This document shows positions 1 to 9,076 of a stretch of DNA of 64,000 nt, piece by piece. The notes below the pieces were generated by a model. That model was not told the origin of the DNA, did not search any database, and saw only the letters and a list, made by a program, of their open reading frames with translations. The translations under genes and the position numbers were made by a program. Source of the stretch: Roseospira marina (GTDB lineage: Bacteria; Pseudomonadota; Alphaproteobacteria; Rhodospirillales; Rhodospirillaceae); NCBI RefSeq assembly GCF_014197855.1, contig NZ_JACIGJ010000010.1, forward strand, positions 91,466-155,465. Direction: 5' to 3'. Positions within the stretch are counted from its first letter, which is position 1. Each line of letters starts with the position of its first letter.

Positions 1-115
1 CCGGGCGGGCGAACGATGCGAGTCTAGGAAAGACCGCCTTTCGATTCAACGACCTGAGCCGCGTTCGCAAACATGTCACAAAAGGGGGCGCGCCGGGAGG
101 ACGGCCCTGTCCCCG

Positions 116-2269
116 TTACTCTGACGGGCCGTCCGTCCCACGCTGCAGGACCGCCTGGAACCGGGCCATCGACAGCCGGAGCCCCGCCACGCCCCGGTCG
201 GCGTCCGCGCTGGCCGCGATCGCCTGCCGGACCGCATCGCGGGGTGTCCAGCCGATATCGGTGGGCGCGCCGTCCTCCAGCACGAAATCAAGCTGACGGG
301 CCAACGCGCCGTACTTCTGCACCGCCGCCGTCAGGCTGGTCTCGGCGGACTCGATGATGGCCCGCACCTCGCGCAGGCCCTCGCGGCGCACGTCGCTGTC
401 CGGCAGAGCCTCCAGACGGCGCAGCAGGTCCGCGCGCACCGGGTCAACCTGATCGAGGATCTGGCGCGCCTTGTCGTGCTGCGCCGCCACGGTCCGGGCG
501 ATCCGGGCGAATTCGTCCCGGGGGCTCGCGCCATCGCCCGGGGCCGCCCCGTCCGGACGCCCGACGTCGAAAGGTTGGAGCTCGGCCGGGCGCAAAGTCT
601 CCTCCCGACGCGACGAATCGGCGGCCGGCGGTGGGGACGGCGGGACCGCGACCGCGACCACGGTACGCGCCGGGGGCGCGGGCCGCGCGGACGGGACGGG
701 AGCGGGCGGAAGGCGCGCGGGTGCCCCCGCCGAGGCCGGCGCGGAAGCAGAAGCCGATGGGGCTGCGGCAGGAGCGGCCGCCGTGTCGGCGTCCGATCCC
801 GGGGGCCGGGTCGGCGGCACGGCCCCGGCCGCTGTCGCCGACTCTGCTCCCATCTCCGCCCCCATCCCCGCCTTCGCCTCGCCAATCGGCCCAGCGTAGT
901 CCGGGTGCACCGACACCGCCGGGTCCCCCCGGGGGCGCGGCACCGGCACGGTCGCGGGGCTCCAGTCGGCCGGTCCACCCGCGCGAAACGGCCCGGTCCC
1001 GGCCGGGGGCAGCGCCGCCACACCCGTCACCAGCACGCTCGGGGGTGACGGCAGGGTCCGGCCGAGGTTGTCCACCAGCCCGTTCGAGGTGACCGGCCCC
1101 CTGCCCTCCGCGTTTCCCATCGACACTGTGCCGGGCGGGACCGGGGCCGGAACCGGTGCGGTCCGGTCGACGGCGGTCCCCCGACGCGCCACCGGCGGCA
1201 ACGGATCCAGCGCGTTCGGACGGGCGGAGACCATGGCCGTGGCGGTTGCGGTGGCCGCGCGCACGGACGCCGGCCGCATCGGTGGCGCGGGCGTGGTTGC
1301 GGGCCGGGGCGGTGCCGGAATCGGGGGCGGAGCCATGGCCGGCCCCACCAGCCGGGGCCCCGTACGCACGGGGGCCGAAGCCGCAGGTGATGCCGCGGAG
1401 GCGGTGGCTTCGGACGCAGGGGATTCGGAGGCAGGGGATTCGGAGGCAGGGGATTCGGGCGCGACCACTCCGGGCGCGGCGGATTCGGGCGGGGGCGAGT
1501 CGGGCGGCGCCGACGAGGTGTCTATGCCCTGGGGTGCGAGCGAGTCGGGCGACGTCGCGGGCGGAACGATCGCCTCCGTCGGCGCCCGCGGACTGTCGGT
1601 CCGCGCCGCATCCGTCCCCATGGATGTTGGCGTTAAGGCTGGCGTTGCGGCTGGCGCTGTGGGCACGGCCCGGGCGGCGGCTTCGCCGGGTCCGGCCTCT
1701 GCGACCGCCAGGAGGGCCTGGCCCCGCCGGGCCGCCGTCAGCGCGGCATCCGCCTCGGCCTCCAGCGCCGCGAGCGCCGCCGCGTCCAGGCGATCCCCCG
1801 CCCCGGTCAGATCCCGCACGATCCCGGCCCGCCGGGCGCGGGCATCGGACAAGGCGGAGATGGCGGCGTCCCAGGCCGGACGATGGGCGTCCGGGGCGGC
1901 GGTGCGCGCGCGCCGAGCGCTGCTTAGGACGCCGGTCAGGCGAATCACCTCGCCCTGCGCCTGACGCAACAGGATGTGCGCGCGGCGTCTCTGGTCCGGA
2001 GAGGATGCCTCGACCGATACGGGAGCCGCCGCCACGGGGGATATCGCGCGATCCGGCACGGTGGTGGACGCGGCGACCGGCCGGCCATCCTGGGCGGCCG
2101 ACGCGACGACCGGCGAACCGGGCACCACCCAGGCCGCAAGTGCCACCCCGGCGACCGGCGCCGCCACCAGACCGGCCAGCGCGAACAGTCGGTGCCGGGG
2201 CCAGCGCGCAGGCCACCGAGACCGCTGACCACGGCCGTCCGTCAGACCCAGGTGCGGGGATCGCGCCAT
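116..2269 (-). CDS. Pro/Ala-rich single-pass membrane protein of unknown function
   Basis: The 717-residue product has a basic N-terminus (about residues 1-26) followed by one hydrophobic segment (about 27-50), so it is probably anchored in the inner membrane with the rest in the periplasm. Residues about 60-580 are low-complexity Pro/Ala/Ser/Thr with short repeats (ESPAS three times). The last 130 residues look like an ordered helical domain (from DEFARIARTVAAQHDKARQI onward). It lies 196 bases downstream of the comM-like gene on the same strand, and no functional motif is recognised. Low complexity in high-GC DNA gives long open frames on every strand. The helical C-terminus, the N-terminal anchor and the position argue that this frame is the real one. 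Confidence 0.6.
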   Translation of the reverse strand: MARSPHLGLTDGRGQRSRWPARWPRHRLFALAGLVAAPVAGVALAAWVVPGSPVVASAAQDGRPVAASTTVPDRAISPVAAAPVSVEASSPDQRRRAHILLRQAQGEVIRLTGVLSSARRARTAAPDAHRPAWDAAISALSDARARRAGIVRDLTGAGDRLDAAALAALEAEADAALTAARRGQALLAVAEAGPGEAAARAVPTAPAATPALTPTSMGTDAARTDSPRAPTEAIVPPATSPDSLAPQGIDTSSAPPDSPPPESAAPGVVAPESPASESPASESPASEATASAASPAASAPVRTGPRLVGPAMAPPPIPAPPRPATTPAPPMRPASVRAATATATAMVSARPNALDPLPPVARRGTAVDRTAPVPAPVPPGTVSMGNAEGRGPVTSNGLVDNLGRTLPSPPSVLVTGVAALPPAGTGPFRAGGPADWSPATVPVPRPRGDPAVSVHPDYAGPIGEAKAGMGAEMGAESATAAGAVPPTRPPGSDADTAAAPAAAPSASASAPASAGAPARLPPAPVPSARPAPPARTVVAVAVPPSPPPAADSSRREETLRPAELQPFDVGRPDGAAPGDGASPRDEFARIARTVAAQHDKARQILDQVDPVRADLLRRLEALPDSDVRREGLREVRAIIESAETSLTAAVQKYGALARQLDFVLEDGAPTDIGWTPRDAVRQAIAASADADRGVAGLRLSMARFQAVLQRGTDGPSE
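1411..1458. repeat. 15-bp tandem repeat inside the Pro/Ala-rich gene
   Basis: About three copies of a 15-base unit (GGATTCGGAGGCAGG on the plus strand) encode the repeated ESPAS pentapeptide on the minus strand. The unit is a multiple of three, so copy-number change would keep the frame. Confidence 0.7.
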
Positions 2270-2465
2270 GGCCGCCGCTGTGCTCCGGATGGGTCGGACG
2301 GCGCACGCTCCATCGGATCCGCACCGCCCGCACCGATTGCGATATTACCTTATGAAAAGGCTCCAGGCTCTTGTTTTGCCCGATTTTCTGAACAAGTTCC
2401 AGTCTGAACTCGTCGGTCCCGACGTGCGCTCTCGGGTCCGGTCGGCCCCCGGCGAGGCCGCCGAT

Positions 2466-4052
2466 CTACACCGAAGACCGCGCGCGCCGGGGTCCGGCCC
2501 CTCGGACACGCCCGCGCGGGTCGTCCGGCATCGCCGCGCCGGCCCCCGCGACCGGCGTGGACCGGTACCCCAGGGCCTCCGCAATGTGCGCGCGCCCGAC
2601 CCCGTCCCGGCCGTCGAGGTCCGCCAGGGTGCGCGCCACCCGCAACAGCCGGTGATAGGCCCGCGCCGACAGGCGCAGCCGCTCCGCCGCCTCTGCCATC
2701 AGCGCATGGCCCGGCGCATCGGGGGCCGCAACCCGCTCCAGCGCCGCGCCTGCGAGATGCGCGTTAACCCGCGCCTCCCGCCGCCCGCCCGCCCGGTCCG
2801 CCTGGGCTTCGCGCGCCGCCCGCACCCGGGCCGCAACCGGCGCGCTGGGCTCGGCCGCGCCCCCGGGCGCCATCGCGAAGGGATCCACCGGCGGCACCGT
2901 CACATGCAGGTCGATGCGATCGAGCAACGGCCCCGACAGCCGGTTGCGATACTCGATGCCGCAGCCGGGCGCCTTGGAGCACGCCAGGGCCGGGTCGTCG
3001 AGATAGCCGCACTTGCACGGGTTCATCGCGGCGACCAGTTGCACCCGCGCTGGATAGGTCACATGGCCGTTGGCGCGGGCGATGCTGACCTGTCCGGTCT
3101 CCAGCGGCTGGCGCAGCGCCTCCAGCGCGGGGCGGGAGAACTCCGGCAGCTCATCCAGAAACAGCACCCCGTGATGGGCCAGACTGATCTCCCCCGGGCG
3201 GGCGCGCAGCCCGCCCCCCACCAGCGCCGGCATGCTGGCCGAATGGTGCGGGTCGCGGAACGGCCGTTGGGTAATCAGTCGGCCCTCCGCCAGATGCCCG
3301 GCGACGGAGTGGATCATGGAGACCTCCAGCGCCTCGTCGGGCGCCAGCGGCGGCAGGATCCCGGGCAGCCGGGCGGCCAGCATCGACTTGCCGGCCCCGG
3401 GCGGGCCGACCATCAGCAGGTTATGACCGCCGGCCGCCGCGATCTCCAGAGCCCGGCGCGCGCTCTCCTGCCCCTTCACGTCGGCGAGGTCCAGATGCGG
3501 GCCCGTGTCGGCGCGGGCCTCCGGGTGGGGCCGGCCCAAGGTCTGCGTGCCTTTATAATGGTTGATGAGGTCGAGCAGCCCGGTCGGCGCCAGCACGTCC
3601 ACGTCGCCGGCCCAGGCGGCCTCGCCACCCTGCGGGCCGGGGCAGATCAGGCCCTTGTCCGCCCGCACCGCCGCCAGCGCCGCCGGCAGCACGCCGGCCA
3701 CCGGCGCCACTGAACCGTCGAGACCAAGCTCACCCAGCACCACCACGCCGTCCATCTCCTCCAGGGGCAGCACGCCCATGGCGGTCAGCACGCCGCAGGC
3801 CACCGGCAGGTCGTAGTGGCTGCCCTCCTTCTGCAGGTCGGCGGGCGCCAGATTGACGATGATGCGCTTGGGCGGCAGGGCGAGGCCGATCGACGTCAGC
3901 GCAGCGCGCACGCGCTCCCGGCTTTCCGCCACCGCCTTATCCGGCAAGCCGACAATCGTGAACGCCGGCAGCCCCCCGGTCAGGGAGACCTGAACCTGCA
4001 CGTCCAGGACCTCGATCCCGGAAAAGGCGACGGTGTGGACGCGGGCAACCAT
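2466..4052 (-). CDS. comM: YifB/ComM family Mg-chelatase-like AAA+ ATPase
   Basis: A 528-residue protein. The N-terminal part carries the ChlI-like S5 fold typical of the family (start MVARVHTVAFSGIEVLDV, then GLPDKAVAESRERVRAAL). The AAA+ core has a Walker A (GPPGAGKSM, about residues 216-224), a Walker B (GVLFLDELPEF) and the family cysteine cluster (NPCKCGY followed by two further Cys, then SGPLLDRIDLHV). The C-terminal domain ends with RAYHRLLRVARTLADL. ComM proteins are hexameric helicases that promote branch migration during integration of transformed DNA; that role is known for the family in competent bacteria and is only inferred here. Full length; the ATG at 4052 matches family starts. 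Confidence 0.95.
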   Translation of the reverse strand: MVARVHTVAFSGIEVLDVQVQVSLTGGLPAFTIVGLPDKAVAESRERVRAALTSIGLALPPKRIIVNLAPADLQKEGSHYDLPVACGVLTAMGVLPLEEMDGVVVLGELGLDGSVAPVAGVLPAALAAVRADKGLICPGPQGGEAAWAGDVDVLAPTGLLDLINHYKGTQTLGRPHPEARADTGPHLDLADVKGQESARRALEIAAAGGHNLLMVGPPGAGKSMLAARLPGILPPLAPDEALEVSMIHSVAGHLAEGRLITQRPFRDPHHSASMPALVGGGLRARPGEISLAHHGVLFLDELPEFSRPALEALRQPLETGQVSIARANGHVTYPARVQLVAAMNPCKCGYLDDPALACSKAPGCGIEYRNRLSGPLLDRIDLHVTVPPVDPFAMAPGGAAEPSAPVAARVRAAREAQADRAGGRREARVNAHLAGAALERVAAPDAPGHALMAEAAERLRLSARAYHRLLRVARTLADLDGRDGVGRAHIAEALGYRSTPVAGAGAAMPDDPRGRVRGAGPRRARSSV

Positions 4053-4170
4053 GGACGGCGGGCCTTCGCGGCGCGACGGAAAGACCGGACCAGCTTAATG
4101 CGAGCAACACCAAAGGCGGTACACGTTTTTTATGCACCGGCGCGCGTTCCCGGAACCGGTCGGTGCACGC

Positions 4171-4198
4171 TTGCCCGGCGGAGCACTTCGCCTATACT
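4171..4198 (+). promoter_or_regulatory. Candidate sigma70-type promoter for argG
   Basis: TTGCCC and TATACT are separated by 16 bases, 44 bases before the argG ATG. The -10 box is close to consensus and the spacing is acceptable. Sequence pattern only. Confidence 0.45.
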
Positions 4199-4241
4199 CG
4201 CGACCTTTCCCGACCATCCGCGGACATAAGGGTACCAGGGC

Positions 4242-5462
4242 ATGAACAAGGGCATCGGCAAGGGTGACGTAAAGAAAGTAGTGCTGGCCTATTCGGGCGG
4301 CCTGGACACGTCGATCATCCTGCGCTGGCTTCAGGACACCTACGGCTGCGAGGTGGTGACCTTCACGGCCGACATCGGCCAGGGCGAGGAGGTGGAACCC
4401 GCCCGCAAGAAGGCCGAGATGATGGGGATCAAAGAGATCTACATCGAGGACCTGACCGAGGAGTTCGTGCGCGACTTCGTGTTCCCGATGTTCCGCGCCA
4501 ACACGCTGTACGAGGGCGTGTACCTGCTCGGCACCTCCATCGCCCGCCCGCTGATCGCCAAGCGCCTGATCGAGATCGCCGAGGAGACCGGCGCCGACGC
4601 CATCAGCCACGGCGCCACCGGCAAGGGCAACGATCAGGTCCGCTTCGAACTGACGGCCTATGCGCTCAAGCCGGACGTGAAGGTCATCGCGCCGTGGCGC
4701 GAGTGGGACCTGAACAGCCGCGCCAGCCTGATCGCCTACGCCGAGGCGCACCAGATCCCGGTGCCGAAGGACAAGCGCGGCGAGTCCCCCTACTCCATGG
4801 ACGCCAACCTTCTGCACATCTCCTATGAGGGCAAGGCGCTGGAGGATCCCTGGACGGAGCCGGACGAGGACATGTTCCGCCTGTCCGTCGCCCCCGAGGC
4901 CGCGCCGGACACGCCGGAATACGTCGAGATCGAGTTTGAGAAGGGCGATGCCGTCGCCATCAACGGCGAGCGCCTGACCCCGGGTGCCCTGCTCCGCCGC
5001 CTGAACGCGCTGGGCGGCAAGCACGGCTGCGGCCGCGTCGATCTGGTCGAGAATCGCTTCGTGGGCATGAAGTCGCGCGGCGTCTATGAAACTCCGGGGG
5101 GCACCCTGCTGCTGGCGGCGCACCGGGCGGTCGAGTCGATCACCCTGGACCGCGAGGCCATGCACCTGCGCGACGAGCTGATGCCGCGCTACGCCACGCT
5201 GATCTACAACGGCTTCTGGTTCGCGCCGGAGCGCGAGGCCCTGCAGGCCCTGATCGACAAGACCCAGGAGCGTGTCACCGGCACCGCCCGCCTGAAGCTG
5301 TACAAGGGCAATGTGATCGTGGTCGGCCGAAAGGCGCCGGTCAGCCTGTACAGCATGGACCACGTCACCTTCGAGGCGGACGAGGTCTACGACCAGCACG
5401 ACGCTGAAGGCTTCATCAAGCTGAACGCCCTGCGCCTGCGCCTGGGCCGCATGGCGGGGTAA
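4242..5462 (+). CDS. argG: Argininosuccinate synthase
   Basis: A full-length 406-residue ArgG. It joins citrulline and aspartate using ATP to make argininosuccinate, the penultimate step of arginine biosynthesis, in the cytoplasm. The PP-loop ATP pyrophosphatase motif is at residues about 16-24 (YSGGLDTSI). The second family signature is also clear ([13 protein letters not shown]), as is the downstream [16 protein letters not shown] segment. The gene stands alone with its own candidate promoter and a hairpin after the stop, so it is probably monocistronic. The ATG at 4242 follows a weak Shine-Dalgarno-like CAGGG; the short Gly/Lys N-terminus is usual in alphaproteobacterial homologues. Confidence 0.98.
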   Translation: MNKGIGKGDVKKVVLAYSGGLDTSIILRWLQDTYGCEVVTFTADIGQGEEVEPARKKAEMMGIKEIYIEDLTEEFVRDFVFPMFRANTLYEGVYLLGTSIARPLIAKRLIEIAEETGADAISHGATGKGNDQVRFELTAYALKPDVKVIAPWREWDLNSRASLIAYAEAHQIPVPKDKRGESPYSMDANLLHISYEGKALEDPWTEPDEDMFRLSVAPEAAPDTPEYVEIEFEKGDAVAINGERLTPGALLRRLNALGGKHGCGRVDLVENRFVGMKSRGVYETPGGTLLLAAHRAVESITLDREAMHLRDELMPRYATLIYNGFWFAPEREALQALIDKTQERVTGTARLKLYKGNVIVVGRKAPVSLYSMDHVTFEADEVYDQHDAEGFIKLNALRLRLGRMAG

Positions 5463-5762
5463 CCCCGCCCGCTTTGTGACACAGAATCACCAACAGCGCC
5501 GCCGCCGGGTCCCCTTGACCCGGCGGCGTAGCATTTCCATATCATTCGTGTTAGGTTTAGGGTGTTTAAAAAGAGCAACGACCCAAAGAACAACAACGGA
5601 GCGCGGGACGGTCGTCGTCTCCGATGAACCGAATCCCTCGGTCAGCCATAGGGTTTTGCAGGAGGGGGCTTCGCAGGAGGGGTCTCTCACAAGCGCGGTC
5701 AACGGCGCGTGGGGGCCCGGCGCGGTGGGAATGAGTCCCGCCCCACACAACGAGGTGCCGCC
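5463..5762. other. Intergenic region after argG
   Basis: 300 bases without a supported gene. It holds a strong hairpin just after argG (entered separately), then a slightly AT-richer stretch around 5540-5600 that may contain the promoter of the next gene. Small open frames here do not resemble known proteins. Confidence 0.5.
5501..5527 (+). terminator. Hairpin after argG
   Basis: Ten-base perfect stem (GCCGCCGGGT / ACCCGGCGGC) with a 7-base loop, 38 bases past the argG stop. No T-tract follows, so it is either a weak terminator or an mRNA 3-prime stabiliser. Confidence 0.45.
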
Positions 5763-6350
5763 ATGTTCGCAGACAAGACGCTGACCCCACGCGAGACGGT
5801 TCGCCTGTGCGCGCTGGGGACCATTGCCGACGCGAACCAGACGTACGCCGAGGTGGCCCAACAGGTGCGCGACTTCATTACGCGCATCACCGGCCCGTCG
5901 CTGGACCTGCTCGGCAGCTCCATGGAGCTGTTGCAGATCGAGGGGCTGATTCGCGCCACCGACGGCTCCTCGCTGGACGACAGCACACCGCTGGAAATCA
6001 CCGATGCCGGTCGGGAGGAATTCCGTCGGCTGATGACCGCCAATCTGCGGTCCTCCTCGGATCTCTCGAAGCTCGTCACCGCGATGAAGTTCCGCTTCCT
6101 CCACCTGCTCCCCCCGGAGGATCGCTGCGGTCAGGCGGAGCTGCTGCTGGACGCGCGCGAAACGGAACTGAACCGCCTGCTGGACATGCGCACGGCGCAC
6201 GGTGATCGCGGCGGCCCGTTCAAGGAGTGGCTGGATCACGAGATCACGCAAACGGAGCGGGCGCTGGCCTGGCTGGAGAACTTCTGCGACACCATTCCCC
6301 AGACCATCACGGACTCGGCGGCCCCCGAATCGGCGGCGGCGCCCGCATAG
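5763..6350 (+). CDS. PadR-like winged-helix protein
   Basis: A 195-residue protein. The N-terminal 90 residues fit a PadR-type winged helix: LTPRETVRLCALGTIA, then SSMELLQIEGLIRA, and the wing-end phrase LEITDAGREEF. The C-terminal half is helical, like the PadR dimerisation region (KFRFLHLLPPEDRCGQAELLLDARETELN). PadR proteins are dimeric repressors that often respond to phenolics or stress. Start at 5763 is chosen because the upstream extension is unlike the family. The gene is alone between argG and a convergent metallophosphoesterase, so no target can be named. A non-DNA-binding PadR-like protein cannot be excluded. Confidence 0.65.
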   Translation: MFADKTLTPRETVRLCALGTIADANQTYAEVAQQVRDFITRITGPSLDLLGSSMELLQIEGLIRATDGSSLDDSTPLEITDAGREEFRRLMTANLRSSSDLSKLVTAMKFRFLHLLPPEDRCGQAELLLDARETELNRLLDMRTAHGDRGGPFKEWLDHEITQTERALAWLENFCDTIPQTITDSAAPESAAAPA

Positions 6351-6390
6351 GATATCAAGGGCGCCCGAACGGGTGCGCTGCAGCATGGTC

Positions 6391-6424
6391 AACGGGCCGG
6401 GGTTCCCCTCCGGCCCGTTTTTTA
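6391..6424 (+). terminator. Rho-independent terminator of the PadR-like gene
   Basis: AACGGGCCGG pairs with CCGGCCCGTT around a short loop and is followed by a T-run (TTTTTT), 41 bases after the stop codon. This is a textbook intrinsic terminator. Confidence 0.85.
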
Positions 6425-6452
6425 TGGGGACAGGTCCCCGCCCGTCCTCGGT

Positions 6453-7397
6453 TCAGGACACCGTGATGGGGCCGGACACCCCGTCGCCGCGCCGGGCCGC
6501 CGTCCGCAAGGGCGAGGCCAGAGGCCCGGGCAAAATCTCCCGCAGCACATCGTCGAGGTCGGGGGGCGCATGGCGGCGCCGCCATTCGCGCGGATAGCCC
6601 AACGAGACCTCCTCGAACCGGGTGCCATCGCGCCAGTCCGTGCGTGGCACATGCTGGTGCCCCGTCACCACCACGGGCGCGTTGAAGCGCAGGTGCCAAT
6701 CGTGCGTCGCCACCGTGCCGCACCACGGCGCCAGCCGGGGCACCCGGTGAATGAACAGCAGGTCCTTGCGCATTGGAAAGTGATTGATAAGCACCGGCCG
6801 GCTTCCTGTGGGCAGGGCGCTCAGGCGTGCCTCCGTCTGGGCGACTCGGTCCTGGCACCACGCGACCCGATCCCGAAACGGCGCCGGGGACAGATGCTGC
6901 TCATCGGCACACAGCGCATGCTCGGCCGCCGCCCAGGCGCGCACATCGCCCAGGGCCACACCCGGCGGGCGGAAGCTGTAGTCGTACAGCAGGAACAGCG
7001 GGCACAGAATGCGCGGCCCCTTGCCGATGGCGGAGCCCTCCGCGGAGCTGGGGACCACGCCCTCCTCCGCCGCATCCGGAGGCCAGACCGGATACGGATC
7101 CTCCGGCGTCAGCACGCCATAGCCGCGCGCCAGCGCCACCAGGGCCTCGTACTTGGCGACCCCGCCCAGCGGACCGCCGGCCTCGTCGGTGGTCCACAGT
7201 TCGTGATTGCCCGGCACCCAGAGCACCTGCGCGAACCGGGGCACCAGGGCATCGAGCGCCTGGGCCAGATGCGTCAGGCTCTCGCCGACGTCCCCGGCCA
7301 GGATCAGCCAGTCGTCGCGGTGATCGGTCTCGAACTCCAGCACCGGCCGATTCTCGGCGTGCCCAAGGTGCAGGTCGCTGACGGCGAACAGGTTCAT
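6453..7397 (-). CDS. Calcineurin-like metallophosphoesterase
   Basis: A 314-residue protein with the five metallophosphoesterase motifs in order: DLHLGH (residues about 8-13), GDVGE (about 36), GNHE (about 63), NHFP, and GHQH (about 250). These bind the two catalytic metals. The N-terminus begins directly with the first motif (MNLFAVSDLHLGH), which supports the ATG at 7397. The substrate is unknown: the family includes phosphodiesterases, phosphatases and nucleases. It is the last gene of a minus-strand run after dnaA and is convergent with the PadR-like gene. Confidence 0.85.
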   Translation of the reverse strand: MNLFAVSDLHLGHAENRPVLEFETDHRDDWLILAGDVGESLTHLAQALDALVPRFAQVLWVPGNHELWTTDEAGGPLGGVAKYEALVALARGYGVLTPEDPYPVWPPDAAEEGVVPSSAEGSAIGKGPRILCPLFLLYDYSFRPPGVALGDVRAWAAAEHALCADEQHLSPAPFRDRVAWCQDRVAQTEARLSALPTGSRPVLINHFPMRKDLLFIHRVPRLAPWCGTVATHDWHLRFNAPVVVTGHQHVPRTDWRDGTRFEEVSLGYPREWRRRHAPPDLDDVLREILPGPLASPLRTAARRGDGVSGPITVS

Positions 7398-7510
7398 GAG
7401 GCTCCCGGCGCTGGCATCAAGTGTAAAACCAGTGTAGCACGCGCGAGCGATGCACGGCGCCGCGAAGGATCAATGCCGCGTTCCGGGCACTCGCCTCGCA
7501 ACAGCCCGCT

Positions 7511-7948
7511 CTACAGAAGCCCCATCTCGCGCAAGGCGTCGCGCATCTCGTCCGGCATGGCCGCGACATCGTCGCCGTCCGCCCCCGGTACGGTCCGGCG
7601 GTCGGGCGGCGCCTGCTCGGCCGCCAGATAGCGCCAGCCCTGGAACGGGCGCCACGGCCAAGCCTCCGTATCGACAACGGCGGGGTCGAGATGGATGCGG
7701 CAGGCGGAGCGCCCGGTCTCCGGGTCCGTCACCGCCTCCAGGTCCAGGATGGTCTGGCGGCACCGGATCGCGCCCTTCATCACCCAGTACAGCGCGCCGT
7801 CGGTGAGAACCTCGCTGGCGCGGCGCGGCATCATCCGGGTGGTGTGCACCAGCGCGTCGCCCACCGCCATCCGGCGGCCGTGCTGAAGCGCGCGGAGGTC
7901 GTCGGGCGTTTCGATCCCGACGCAGAGCTTAATGAGATGCAGGGTCAT
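7511..7948 (-). CDS. DUF1489 family protein
   Basis: A 145-residue protein matching the DUF1489 family, which is typical of alphaproteobacteria and has no assigned function. Family features seen: start MTLHLIKLCVGIE, the central HTTRMMPRRASEVLTDGALYWVMKG, then CRQTILDLEAV, and the C-terminal GWRYLAAEQAPPDR. The ATG at 7948 is preferred over one six codons upstream because family members begin with MTxHLIKLCVG. Its small size and conservation suggest a housekeeping role, possibly RNA or metabolite binding; that is speculation. Confidence 0.85.
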   Translation of the reverse strand: MTLHLIKLCVGIETPDDLRALQHGRRMAVGDALVHTTRMMPRRASEVLTDGALYWVMKGAIRCRQTILDLEAVTDPETGRSACRIHLDPAVVDTEAWPWRPFQGWRYLAAEQAPPDRRTVPGADGDDVAAMPDEMRDALREMGLL

Positions 7949-7981
7949 GACGGCAGGGAATGGCACGCCCGGCGCCGGGGT

Positions 7982-9076
7982 TCAAGAGGCCCGGCCGGCC
8001 TCGCCGCCCGGCGCGCGCGGCGCCTCGCGGGCGGGGTCCCAACTGCGCGCCCGCCGGGTCAGCAGCGCGAGCGGCGACCATGTGAGAGCCCGGGCCAAAT
8101 TGCGCAATGAGACCGTGCGCTCCGCCTGGATCCGCTGGCGTTGCGCCCACACCCCGGTGGGGCCACCGAGTCCCGCCAGACCATCGCGCAAGCCCCGAAA
8201 CGCATCCCGGAACAGCCCGTGCCGGGCCGCGCGCGCCAGCATCAGGGCGTGCGCGGCGATCTGAAGCGGCACCAGCGGCCAGAACCAGACCGCGGGGGTG
8301 GTGCGGACCACCGTCCACAGGGCGTTGCGGCGGTCGTGATAGACGTTGAAGGCGTGCCGCCGCGCGGTGCTGGCGCTGCCGACGTGGCGAACCCGCGCCG
8401 CCGCGACCGTCACGCAGCGGCCGCCGCGCAGCCGGTGCCGCAGAGCCAAGTCCACGTCTTCCATGTAGCAGAAAAACCGCGCCTCGAACCCGCCCAGGGC
8501 GTCGAAGTCCGCCCGCGACCACAGCGCGGCCGCCGCGCAGGGGCCGAACACGCCGACGTCCGCGGGAGGCGCGGTTTCCACCGGCGCCCGATACCCGCCG
8601 CGCCACGCGAGGCCCGCCGGGCACCAGCAGTCCCCGATGCCGTCCAGCCGCGACGGATGGCCGGCGTCAAGTTGCACCGAGCCGAACGCAGTGCCGGCCG
8701 GGTGCCGCGCCGCCGCCGCCAGCAGGGCGGACAGCCAGTCCGGATCGGGATAGGCATCGGGGTTCAGCAGCGCCAGCCAGCCGCCGCGCGCGTATTCCGC
8801 CGCGAGGTTGTTGCCGGCCGCGAAGCCCAGGTTCGCGCCCGGGTGCAGAACGGTGATGGGGAAGGCGCGGCGTTCGGCTTCGGCATAGGCCCAGTCCGCC
8901 CCGCCCCGACCGTTTTCCACCAGGATGACCTCGAAATCGTCGCGGTCCTGCACCGCCAGGTGATCGAACGCGCGGCGGGCAAGCGCCTGGCTGTCGTGCG
9001 AGACCATCAGCACACTCACCAAGGGCCACGGTCCCGGCTGGGACGCGCCCTCCTCCGAAGGGGTGGCGACGGGCAC
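7982..9076 (-). CDS. Family 2 glycosyltransferase
   Basis: A 364-residue GT2 enzyme. The GT-A fold is visible: PLVSVLMVSHDSQ at about residue 17, the nucleotide-binding region VILVENG, the GANLGFAAGNN motif, the DxD-equivalent LLNPDAYPDPDW, and the acceptor-side EARFFCYMEDVDLALR. This matches the subgroup resembling dTDP-rhamnosyl or galactofuranosyl transferases that build surface polysaccharide. The GTG start at 9076 directly abuts the dnaA stop codon, so it is probably cotranscribed with dnaA. The C-terminal 100 residues (after the VRTTPAVWFWPLVPLQIAAH segment) are helical and membrane-associated. Donor and acceptor sugars are unknown. Confidence 0.88.
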   Translation of the reverse strand: MPVATPSEEGASQPGPWPLVSVLMVSHDSQALARRAFDHLAVQDRDDFEVILVENGRGGADWAYAEAERRAFPITVLHPGANLGFAAGNNLAAEYARGGWLALLNPDAYPDPDWLSALLAAAARHPAGTAFGSVQLDAGHPSRLDGIGDCWCPAGLAWRGGYRAPVETAPPADVGVFGPCAAAALWSRADFDALGGFEARFFCYMEDVDLALRHRLRGGRCVTVAAARVRHVGSASTARRHAFNVYHDRRNALWTVVRTTPAVWFWPLVPLQIAAHALMLARAARHGLFRDAFRGLRDGLAGLGGPTGVWAQRQRIQAERTVSLRNLARALTWSPLALLTRRARSWDPAREAPRAPGGEAGRAS

